Below, in pieces: positions 47,216 to 56,460 of a DNA stretch of 64,000 nucleotides (the stretch's first letter is position 1; every line of letters begins with the position of its first letter). The translations under genes were made by a program, and so were the position numbers. The notes beneath the pieces were generated by a model, which made no database searches, was not told the DNA's origin, and worked only from the letters and a program-made list of their open reading frames with translations. Origin of the DNA: Fallopia convolvulus. Taxonomy: Eukaryota; Streptophyta; Magnoliopsida; Caryophyllales; Polygonaceae. Location of the stretch: positions 44,663,427 to 44,727,426 of the forward strand of contig OZ024725.1 of NCBI GenBank assembly GCA_964016875.1, in the 5' to 3' direction.

Positions 47216-47734
47216 TTGTCCTCAAGCAATCACTAAACAATAACCAAAACCAAACAATCATGCTTATCAAGCAAAAGCCTTCATCTAAAAAGCAACATCA
47301 TAGCATAGCAAAAATAGCAAATGACTATTAAAGTCATCACACATATATAAGCACTAATAGACATAAGCAACTACAATCCAACCTCACCAAGGATAAAGTG
47401 TGTTTCACTCAACTCTCATGTGTTTGGGCTATAAATATTCAATCTCTTAACTCAATCTTATATGCAAAAACTCATAGAAATTGGAACTTATATCACCAAA
47501 CTCTCCACCTAAGATTTGTCAAAACAAGCAAAAATCATCAAGAGAACTTAGGCTCAATGAAAAACTTCATAGAAGCTTCCATTCGGCCGGGTTGTAATGG
47601 AGCTTTGGTAAAGACAATAAGGCATGGAAAATTTTTGGCTATGTGGTGCTAATAAAATCCGGGAATCAAAAACTCCTAAAAACTCACACATATCAAAAAC
47701 TCTCAAAAAACATACCAAACTCACTTTTCATTAT

Positions 47735-47767
<33 letters not shown>
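47735..47767. repeat. (CT)n microsatellite
   Basis: About 16 consecutive CT units in the Athila D spacer. Confidence 0.95.
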
Positions 47768-47769
<2 letters not shown>

Positions 47770-47906
47770 ACTCACCTTTTAAACCCTAGAAAGCCTCATA
47801 TAAACATAAAGAATCTTTGGTTTTAACTATAAATATATTGCACATCTTCCTTCTCTTCTTTCTTTCTTCTACATTTTTTTCTTCCTTTTTTTCTTTCACA
47901 ACTTGC

Positions 47907-48002
47907 CTCGTTACCGACCTGAGAATGTCGATAACGAGCTTCACTTTTCCTCTGTTTCCTTTCTTCACTATCTGTACCGAGCCCACATAGGCCGGTTTCG
48001 AT
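47907..48002. repeat. Hairpin cassettes, D type, spacer
   Basis: 47907-47939 pairs CTCGTTACCGAC with GTCGATAACGAG (11 of 12). 47972-48002 is a weaker TGTACCGAGCC / GGCCGGTTTCGA version. Confidence 0.7.
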
Positions 48003-48473
48003 CCAAACATTCTTTTTCTTCCTCTCTTTTTATTGTGCATATTCCTTAACCAAGAGATCTTTTTACAAAATAAAACAAGAGACTTCCAATCTACCCTCCC
48101 AAAACCCCTTATAGCCTTTTATTTTCAGCTCCACAAAATTATTTCCCTAGTCGAGATAAGCTTGACCCTATCCAGGGATTAGGAATCTTTTGGAGAGGTA
48201 TGTTTTGTAGAGTGAAAAAAAATGTTATGCGACTAAGAAGAATAGAATGTCGACCTTGAGAAGAGAGGAGCCGTAATGGTCCCCCAGCCGCCTCTTTCGC
48301 AGCGGATCTTCGACGACCATCTTGAGATGAGAAAAGTGTGGATGAAAGGGGGAAGCGACTTGTTCCTTCCTTTCGGAGGGCATTAGAGGTTCAGAAGGCG
48401 GGTAGCCAATCAATTAATCCCCCAAGCCGGGGAAGCTTAAGGGGTGTTGTAGTGGGGTTTCTCTCGCTTTTGG

Positions 48474-48556
48474 CATAGCGGGCCCTTGATCCGTGTAGAC
48501 CAAGGGCGAACACTTGTCGTTTATGGCATGGACTACCAGGGTATCTAATCCTGTTG
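48474..48556 (-). rRNA. rrn18: Mitochondrial 18S (small-subunit) rRNA fragment
   Basis: On the minus strand the sequence contains GGATTAGATACCCTGGTAGT and, after it, GTTCGCCCTTGGTCTACACG. The first is the universal small-subunit rRNA core around position 790 of bacterial 16S. The second is characteristic of plant mitochondrial 18S rather than plastid 16S. Only about 80 bases are present, with a few substitutions (for example CATGCCATAAACGAC), so it is a dead nuclear copy. Confidence 0.85.
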
Positions 48557-48622
48557 ATATATTGGCAACTGCAGACCATTTGCAGTCTACCGGGGGGGTT
48601 TGTTTATCTTTCTGGAATGATT

Positions 48623-48700
48623 ATGCATAAATTACCCTTATTTGTGTGGTCCGTTCTAGTGACAGCATTCCTACTTTTATTATCACTTCCGGTACTGGCA
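48623..48700 (+). pseudogene. cox1: Mitochondrial cox1 fragment (26 codons)
   Basis: Plus-strand translation MHKLPLFVWSVLVTAFLLLL followed by SLPVLA matches a membrane segment of cytochrome c oxidase subunit I, with no break in 26 codons. The match stops abruptly at both ends, and the next codons (CAATAA) give a stop. Translated with the standard code used by plant mitochondria. It is a non-functional fragment. Confidence 0.9.
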
Positions 48701-49775
48701 CAATAAAGATCTTCTTGTTGAAAGCCTTAAAGCGAGCTACTTGAACTAGTAATGAAACTTCCAAATTTGCTTTTAAAGGTTTCCAAAAGCTTCGCTCTCT
48801 GCCCTTCTTAATAGTAGCGAACATCTGGTAACTTCGTGCTGTAAGACGGTAGGTTGGTAATGAAAGGCAATGACCCGCGTGGTTAAAAGTAAGCCAAAAA
48901 AGAGGGTGCAAAGAACTTCTTCTTTTTTTCTACAAGGCGAGGGTTGGAGGCGAGCGTCATTTTAATCTTGTGAACTAATCGAGACCGAAATTGGAGAAAG
49001 AGCCCTAACCTAATGCGGCATCGGGTTCGGACCGGAAGGTCCCTTAGTTGTTTCCAGGTTCCTACTCTGGAACTTTCTTTGATTCATCCACCCTCAAATT
49101 GGTTGTCAAAAAGAGGATCATGTATAGGGTGGATAGGAATAAATAAGGCTCATAAAAAATAAGTTCTCTATCATATGACTTTCACAAGTAATGAACTAAA
49201 AATCTTATACATGTCTCAAGAAATAGATAACCATCACAATTCCAAGAGATAATATGCATAAAGAGAGTAAATCACACAAGTAAAGAAGAGGCTAAAATAA
49301 GAACTCGCAAGGTTATTTTTTTTTTGTTGCATTGCACTACTCATGCTAAAAGTTATACATGCTCAATTTCGTCATATGCAATTCCTCTATAAAAACAATT
49401 TCATAATAAAAGTCAGGCTATACCATCAAAAATATGCTGAAAGGAAATTACATGGTCATTCAAGCAATTAACTATCATAGAACCAAAAGACAGGGTATCC
49501 ATCTGTTCTAAAAATCTTTTTGGACTTTTCAAAAATTTCAATTTTTTTTGTGATTTTTTTATTTTTTCAAAACAAAGACAACTTAAACAAAGACACAACA
49601 AAGCAAAAAAAACAAACAAAGAAACAAGCAAGTAAGTTTTCTTCACTCCCCTACCCCATACTTAAAATTACAGTGTCCCCACTATAATAAGGCTAAGCAA
49701 AAGAAAAGAATAGGGAAAAGAAGGAAACTCACAAAATAAACTTTGAAGCAGAAGAAACATTCTTTGAAAGCTGAA

Positions 49776-51341
49776 TCATCGCCGTGGTGGTGGTGGAAAC
49801 TGACGCTCAAAGTTGCCCATGAACTCATACATAGTCCTCCAGCGCTCCTCATCAACCGTCACGCGTTGCTCCATCGTCCTCCAATGAGCATCTTCCTGCT
49901 GACGCCTCGCATCATCTAAAGCCATGCGAGCTTCATAGACACCTTCCCAACGCTCCATCCATTGGGTAAGTTGTGTCTGTTGCAGGTTGAGTTGCTGCAT
50001 CTGGAAAGACAAATCATCGGCCCATGGAGGTGGAACACTTGATCCAGAATAGGTGCGTTGAGGAGGTGGTTGGTAGTGATCTTGGGGCTGGAAGTGGTCT
50101 TGATAAATCACCGGGTTGTAGGGCACCATGCCGTACGACTGAGGCTCTATAGGCGGAGGCGCTTTCTCGTTACCGAAGCTGAATGCCCCGGTATTGACTT
50201 CAAAATACTCGGTATCGAGCTTGGGTGGCTCGTTACTGAGGTCGATATCCTCGCCAAGGACCTCGGTACCGAGGTCATATTCCTCGTTATCGAGCTCCTC
50301 CGTAGCTGCCTCGTCTTCATCCATGACAACATCTTCTCGATCATATCTTGTCTCGTATTCCCGCAGTTATGGCTCATCTTGTGGCTTCTTCTCCAATGGG
50401 AACAGATGACCCGTCCAAGCTTCATACCAGTTCGACAAATACAACAACTCTAACTTGGTCTTAGTGAGAGGCACATCTTGCCCAAGCACCTTGGTGGCAA
50501 CCCCACCTTGCGTCCTCACAAAGATGTCGGAAGAGAACCAATACTTGGAGTCTAGCTTCTGGGGAAGTTGAGGAGTGTAGCGTGTGAGATCAACACCGAG
50601 CTTCTCCGCCTAAAGACTCACTAAGTTCCCACACCATATTTCCTTGGATTTGGCCCCGTGCTTCTCGACATATCTCAACCATTCATACCCCTAATTCAAG
50701 GGGGCGGGGTCCTAAAAAAGAATGTTGCAGAGGCATGCAACCTCCAACATTTTCGGCCTTAAAAGCTCCTTCTTGGCCTTAAATGTGGCGCCCAAGACAC
50801 GAAGAATGATCCGGAAGATTGGGTTGATGATGCTTTCCCCTGGGAGTGCCGGTGCGGAAGGATTGACCTCCCCGGAGATGTAACTCCAAGTGTCGGTGAC
50901 CTTGAAATCCTCGTCCTTGTAATTCCTAGAGTGGTGGGGGAGTTCTAGGAGTTGATTGAACTGGGCCATAGTGCACTTGTGGTCGACATTCTCCAACCGG
51001 AACTTGATCTTTCCAACCAAAGTCTTGGTCTTGAAGCTCATTTGGAGAGTGGCTATGAACTCGGAGGTGAGGGCCGGGTAGTGTGGTGTGTCCTCCTTGT
51101 TCAATAGATGTGGCACACCGAGAATAGTGAAGGCGTGCTTGACATCATCATAGATCCCAATGGCTTTGGCGCTTGATCTCGAGAACCACCTAGTGAAGTG
51201 GTCCTTCTAAAGTATGGAATCAAAGACCTTGACTTGCTATCGAGTAGACAACTCGACATCGTCCATGCATGGAGGAGATGAGGACCTTTGAGTCCTCCTC
51301 TTCTTTCCAGCTCTAGCGTTAGCTCGGCTAGTGCTTGCCAT
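49776..51341 (-). pseudogene. Athila D 3' ORF (env-position), broken
   Basis: It starts MASTSRANARAGKKRRTQ at 51341 and is interrupted by at least four stops and frame changes (near 51240, 51210, 50712 and 50370). Blocks such as HYPALTSEFIATLQMSF, FRIILRVLGATFKAKKELL and the C-terminal MDEDEAATEELDNEEYDLG align with the intact 3' ORF of element F (56461-58203). The C-terminal piece (50324-49776) is open for 182 codons with Gln-rich and coiled-coil-like sequence. The product's function in Athila elements is not established. Confidence 0.75.
50166..50296. repeat. Hairpin cassettes, D type, inside the D 3' ORF
   Basis: Three to four overlapping copies: CTCGTTACCGAAG, CTCGGTATCGAG, GACCTCGGTACCGAGGTC (perfect 18-base palindrome, about 50259-50276) and CTCGTTATCGAGC. 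They are translated in the ORF at the place that corresponds to the cassette in the F ORF. Confidence 0.75.
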
Positions 51342-51435
51342 TTGGTACCTGGAAATACATGGAAATCCAAGATAAGATCCATTCAAACCAACAAACTAAA
51401 ACCCCATACTTGCACTTGAAAATGGTCTCGACTAA

Positions 51436-51530
51436 CCTCGGTACCGACCCAATTGGTCGGTAATGAGGTATCTGGTTTTGGCTCCATATCTGAGAATTCT
51501 CAGGTCCTTACCGACCCTTTAACGAGCCTG
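51436..51530. repeat. Hairpin cassettes, D type, spacer upstream of 3' ORF
   Basis: 51436-51468 pairs CCTCGGTACCGACC with GGTCGGTAATGAGG around a five-base loop (12 of 14). 51504-51530 has CCTTACCGACCC followed by TTTAACGAGCC, a shorter copy. Confidence 0.75.
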
Positions 51531-52260
51531 GGCAAGAACGCTATATAAGTAATTCCGAGTTCCAAATCTCAAAATTTCCAACAATTCAACACAATTTCAG
51601 CCATGATTTCACACAAAAACACATCATCTAGAACATGCAACCCCATACTTGCTCGTTACCCTATCTAATCATGCCAATAGGTGCCAAAATTCATGGTGAA
51701 AATTAATCAATTAAAGAACAAGTTATTTCCTACTTTCCTTATCAAAATTCAATGCAAATCAAGCAAGAATAACCAAATTTAAATCAAGATCAATCACCAA
51801 TCAAAGAAGCAATAGAAGCTCAATGCAATATAGACATGCAAACCGATTTTCACATAGAGATCTAGATATGAATTTTACCCCAAATTACCATGAAACTTCA
51901 AGAAAAGAGTTAGGGTTTAGAAATCATACCGTAGATTGGAGAACTGAAGAACAAAAATTGAAATTTGAAAGGGTAACAAGGGCTTGAGTGCTCCAGTAAC
52001 GAATCACAAAGATTATGCTCGTTATCAAGTGGGCTACGATCGAGACTGGGGGCGAGTGGTGTGATTGATTGGGGCGAGAATTCCAGTGAGATTTGGTAGA
52101 GATTTTGAAGGTTTTTGTCTTGAGATTTGGTGTGGGATTTTGAGGGCTTGAGAGAGTTTTAATAGGAAGGGGAAAGCCGGCGTGAAGAGGGAGAGGTAAG
52201 ATAGAAGATAGATTAGGTTTAAAACTTACCTGTCCGTGTCGCTGGATTTGCGTGCTGTCT

Positions 52261-52300
52261 CAGGTCGGTACCGACCCTCTCAGCTTGGTACCGAGCCTGG
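52261..52300. repeat. Hairpin cassette, D type, spacer
   Basis: CAGGTCGGTACCGACCCTC followed by CTTGGTACCGAGCCTG. GGTCGGTACCGACC is a perfect 14-base palindrome. Confidence 0.75.
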
Positions 52301-52499
52301 GCAACTCATTTTCAGCGTCTTTCGAGCCCGACTTCCTATGACATGTTAGCTCCAAAAAAAAATTCTATCTTGCAAACTTCTAAAACTACTAAAAAATCAA
52401 AAGAAAGCTAGGAAAAAGAGATAATAAAAAGAAAAAAAAACTAAACTAAAACTAAAAACTGGGTTGCCTCCCGTAAGCGTTATTTTTAACGTCGTTAGC

Positions 52500-53291
52500 C
52501 CGACGAACTTACCTTGACTAATCAAGTTGGTTCCTTCTCGGCTTTGTCAGGGTTTTGAGAGACCCCATACTTAGCGTTAAAGGTATTGTTAGTTTGTCTC
52601 ACTACATTATGTCCTTCATCTTCCAATAATATGCCCGGTATTCCTACACAAGGGTTAGTGAAATCCGAAAACCACGAAGGTTTCAACTCCTCTATAGCAT
52701 AGATAGCAAGATATGGTGTAGGAATATTATATAAGGAAGGATCTTGATCAGTGATAGTGAATCCAGAGTTAGAATACTCACCTCGATCCATTAGTGAGGG
52801 TGTTGGCGCCGCGGTAGTTGAGGTCGTTATCGACCCATCGAAGGCAAAACCTCTCTCGGTGTCGTGCCAAAACACGATGCCTCCATCATATTGTTGTACG
52901 AAGGGTTCGGTCCCAACCCTAGGGGGGTTGGTAGCAGTGTCGCTCTCGTAATCCTTGCTAATTGGAAGGGAAACTACAGACTCAGTAATGTCGAGCTCGG
53001 GCTGAGACATCTCGAACTGTGCGACAGCGGTTGTGTCATTGGCATTTTGATTAAGGCTGAACTCTAAATGTTCCTCTCCTATGTCAAAGGTGAGGAGTCC
53101 TTTTCGAACATCAACTCTAGCGGATCTTCAGGCATATCAAGGACAATGAAGTCGTTTGGTATGAAGAATTTCCCCACTTGTATGGGATAATCATCAACAA
53201 CTCCTGTATCCTTTACACTTGATCCGTCTGCCATATACAGCCTCATATCCACGGGTTACAAAGGTCCCATGTTAGCTTTTGACCAGATTGA
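52500..53291 (-). pseudogene. Athila D protease/pol remnant
   Basis: Read on the minus strand from 53250: LYMADGSSVKDTGVVDDYPI, then QVGKFFIPNDFIVLDMPEDP, the distal part of an Athila-type retropepsin. LTFDIGEEHLEFSLNQ follows, then a 162-codon open linker (53010-52522). Right after its stop the sequence passes to the post-integrase junction (LTTLKITLTGGNPV), so RT, RNase H and integrase have been deleted. The active-site half of the protease lies beyond the F insertion, if it exists. Confidence 0.72.
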
Positions 53292-53450
53292 TGATCGCTC
53301 ACGAATGCGAGGGTCTAGAGATACAATTTATAACCTGACCCCGTTGTAGCAAGTAGTGGGTGTCGAACGCTCGGGAAATCTACTCGATTGAGGTGCCTAA
53401 ACACTAGAAAGCTGGAAAGGAGAACTTAAAACAAAGGAAAACAAAGAGAA

Positions 53451-53548
53451 CAGTCAGGACCGACACAAGTGTCACGTCGGGCCCGATGTTGGCGACAAAG
53501 AGGGAAGTCGGGACCGACGTAGAGCAAGTCGGGCCCGATGTAGCTGGG
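53451..53548. repeat. Hairpin cassettes, E type, U5 of LTR F
   Basis: Two units, each a GGACCGAC arm and a TCGGGCCCGATGT palindrome, about 50 bases apart. Confidence 0.8.
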
Positions 53549-54313
53549 TTTTGTCGAACTCAAAGATTGAAAGTAGATCTTGGGCTTTTGGGTTCCTTCT
53601 CTAGTAGATTAAGGCTTTTTCACCCCAATTCAAGCAATAAGTGATGATCGGAATAGGATCGAGTGCTTTCACCCTCGTTCCAACCACTTCTACACATCGA
53701 TCATTGGGGAAATCCCCTTCGAAGCAAGGTCTTGAGATGGACAAATGTTCACTTTCGTTACTTTGCCAATCACAAGCCTTGATTCCTTACTTTCATAAGG
53801 AATTGTAGCTCTATGTAGAGTGGGTTCCTAGATCAAGCACTCAAGGCTTATGGAATTAGGGTTTCTAGCCCAACCTAGCTAGAGTTTTCCCCCATAACCC
53901 AAGATCAAGGAGATCTACTCCATATGGCAAACAAAGAAAGCAAACAAATCACAAAGCAAAGCAATCAACATCATCAATCTCAAACCAAAGCCAAATTTCA
54001 TTCACAAATCAAAAGCAATCCACAAACTTCAATCCAAGGTTTCCAAATCCACAAAATCAAAACATGGCTAAGCTAATCTATCAATCAAACCTATCAAATC
54101 TCCTTGAAATATCCTCTCCTAGGCCGATTCGTTCTCTTCTCCTTCTCCTCTCCTTCCTCCTTGCTCTCCAAGTATCCTCTTGAGAGTTTTTGAGAGTTGG
54201 TCCCTTCTAAGTGTGTGGGAACCCCCTCCAATTAGAAGATAAGAGAGCCTTTATAGATGAGGGGCAAAAGTGGCAGTTTACAATTTCGTGCCTTGGAGCC
54301 CAATCCAGCCAGC

Positions 54314-54417
54314 GACCGACTCGGACCGACACGGAGCACCTCGGGCCCGACTTATTGGGCAAGTTGGTCCGAGGTCGAAAAATCATCTCGGGTCCGGCGT
54401 TGGTTCCAACTCGATCC
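54314..54417. repeat. Hairpin cassettes, E type, U3 of LTR F
   Basis: TCGGACCGAC, CTCGGGCCCGAC, TTGGTCCGAGG and CTCGGGTCCGGCG in series. The outer arms TCGGACCGA and TTGGTCCGA are near-complementary around the palindromic core TCGGGCCCGA. Confidence 0.8.
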
Positions 54418-54708
54418 GTACCTCGTTCCACCTTCTTCTTGTTGGCTTTTCTCTTGTTCTTCTTCATGGCTTGCCCCTTTCTTTCCCTCTTAAGCTCGGG
54501 CCTTGCTCCATGTTCCGATTCTCCTTCAAAACGATCCTTGATCCATGCCAAAACACCTACAAAACACATAAAACGCGCATAGTCTCCGAATCTCATAGAA
54601 ATACGGGAACTAAGCTAAAAAGGAACAAAACACACAAGAAAAGGGGAAAAAGAAACATATTTACAAAGGAAATCATATATAAAAACACCACCAAATAAAG
54701 AGACATCA

Positions 54709-56460
54709 AAATACCCCATACTTAAACTTGCTTGTCCTCAAGCAATAACAATGTAAGCAAGACCGAAACATAATCTTCTAGTAAAGCCTCGTATGAAAAC
54801 ACATTTAAGCACAAGTGATTGATATTCAAGCAAGATTACATCATCGCACATGATTAAGTGTTCCAAGGAATAGAGTCGATGCAACTAAGCCACACTTTAG
54901 GGATATGTGAATGTGTATTACTCATCATGTGTATGGGTATAGCAATGAACACTCAAGCTCAAAAATCATGCAAGTAAGGACTTTACTATTGAAGCTAATA
55001 TCACCAAATCCTCCACCTAGAGATGCCTAATACAAAGTACACAAAGAATTCGAACTTGGCTCAATGGAGGTCCTCAAAGAGGTTCCATTCGGCCGGGTTG
55101 TAATGGGGCTTTTGGTATTTCTCAAGGTGGGAATTATTTGGTCTTGTGGTGCTTACAATGGGGATTGAACAACCTAAACTCTCACCAACTTCACCAAAAT
55201 TCCACAATCAATTTCACACTCATCCAAAAGACTTAACACTTTTCCTCTCAACCCAAAATTTCACTTAACATTCCACTTCATCTTTGCTCTTAGGCTTTTT
55301 GTTGGATTTTCCACACTTTCTACACTGGACCGACTTTCTTATGACATCGGGCCCGATGTGGTGTGTAACTCGGTCGGACCCTTTTTCTTCACTTAAGCTC
55401 TTTACCTTCATTCCACTTTACATTTCCAACATTTTCTTTCTTTCTTTCATTCTTTTTTTTTCATTTTCTTTTTGCACAACAAAGATGCACTACCCACATG
55501 ATTCATAACACCATTCTTTGCCCTTAAACCAAAGAGAATCTCAACTCTTCGAATACAATCCAAACCTCTCTTCTAAAGTCCAATCCCATAAGGGTCAAGT
55601 CATATAAGGCTAGGAATAATATTTTTGAGGAGTTTCAAACAAAGGCCTAGGCTAAAGCGGGGCTACAAACAAAGGATTCACTTCATGGTAGGATATGGAA
55701 CATTTATGTGACTAAAAGAACAAAGTTCAAAATCAATGTGACAATGCTAGGACAAATCTCATGACGGTCTTGGAAAATAGATAAACACCGCAATAGCAAG
55801 TTTTACTAAGCATGCATGAGCTAATCACACAAGAAACATGAGGAATATGCAAATATGAACAAGCATCCCTAAAATGGCCAAAAATCAATCTCACAAGGGT
55901 CACTCATACTTAGTTGCATAAGAACTCATCCTAGAACTCACATGTTCAATAAAACAAGCAAGATATCATGATCACATCAAAAGCAACATCTTTTTAGAGG
56001 CTAAACCATCCAAAAATATGCAAAGGAATTACATGCTCACATCATCATTAGCTTTCATTTGGACATCTAAGATGGGAATTTCTAGTCCAAAAGCTACAAA
56101 ACACAAAATCTTTTTGTTGTTTTCAACACAATTTTTCAAATTTTTATGGATTTTTGCAAAAATTTCTCTATACAAAACCAAAAACAAAGACTCATCCATT
56201 CAAAACCAAATCAATCATCCATGTCATTCATCAAACCACAAACCAAGAAACAAACATCCCAAACACAAACTAGAAACCGAAAACCAAATATCCTCAAAAT
56301 AACAAACACACACAAGCAAGTGAAATCATGAGCACACTTACCCCCACCCCATACTTAAAATTTTGATGTCCCCATCAAACAAGGAAACCAAAACTTAAAA
56401 GCAAGAGAGAAGAGTTCAAAGAGCTCACAATTTCTTTATTCTTCAATGGCATGTCTAGAA
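54709..56460. other. Athila F spacer downstream of the 3' ORF
   Basis: Non-coding. Next to the LTR lies AAATACCCCATACTTAAACT (the primer tract on the minus strand). A hairpin cassette is at 55325-55381 and a second CCCCACCCCATACTT tract at about 56341-56356, just after the ORF stop. The latter may be a central or duplicated polypurine tract, as element D also has it (about 49650). Confidence 0.55.
55325..55381. repeat. Hairpin cassette, E type, F spacer
   Basis: GGACCGAC, TCGGGCCCGATGTGGTG and ACTCGGTCGGACC in order. The same cassette occurs in the G spacer at 63960. Confidence 0.8.

Larger units (their letters stand above)
48245..49115. other. Mosaic nuclear insert of mitochondrial DNA (NUMT)
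   Basis: About 870 bases of higher-GC, non-transposon sequence break the Athila D spacer. The flanking spacer is collinear with element F (55485-55960) on both sides. Inside are an 18S rRNA piece (48474-48556) and a cox1 piece (48623-48700) that are not neighbours within any gene, joined to further segments I cannot name. Mixed fragments are typical of plant mitochondrial inserts joined before or during integration. Confidence 0.85.
51342..52500. other. Athila D spacer between pol remnant and 3' ORF
   Basis: Non-coding, with hairpin cassettes at 51436-51468, 51504-51530 and 52261-52300 and a decayed one near 52000-52032. Confidence 0.6.
45732..53291 (-). mobile_element. Athila element D (3' part), minus strand
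   Basis: Read right to left: protease/pol remnant (53265-52500), spacer, broken 3' ORF (51341-49776), spacer with a mitochondrial insert, polypurine-type tract and 3' LTR (47192-45732). RT and integrase are missing between the pol remnant and the spacer. Its continuation lies beyond element F, which inserted at 53292. Gene order and the GGCAACCCAG junction block (about 52460) fit Athila-type Ty3/gypsy elements. Confidence 0.8.
53292..54708 (-). repeat. Athila F 3' LTR
   Basis: This 1417-bp LTR reads TGATCGCTCACG at its left and AGAGACATCA at its right. Minus-strand TATA box at about 54246-54258 (CTATAAAGGCTCTC). Closely similar along its length to the E LTR in opposite orientation and to the G LTR. 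Hairpin cassettes lie at 53451-53548 (U5 side) and 54314-54417 (U3 side). Confidence 0.88.

Noticed and set aside
48474..48556. Bacterial contamination (16S rRNA)
   Set aside because: The second half (TTCGCCCTTGGTCTACACGG) is of plant mitochondrial type, a cox1 fragment is adjacent, and Athila sequence flanks both sides.
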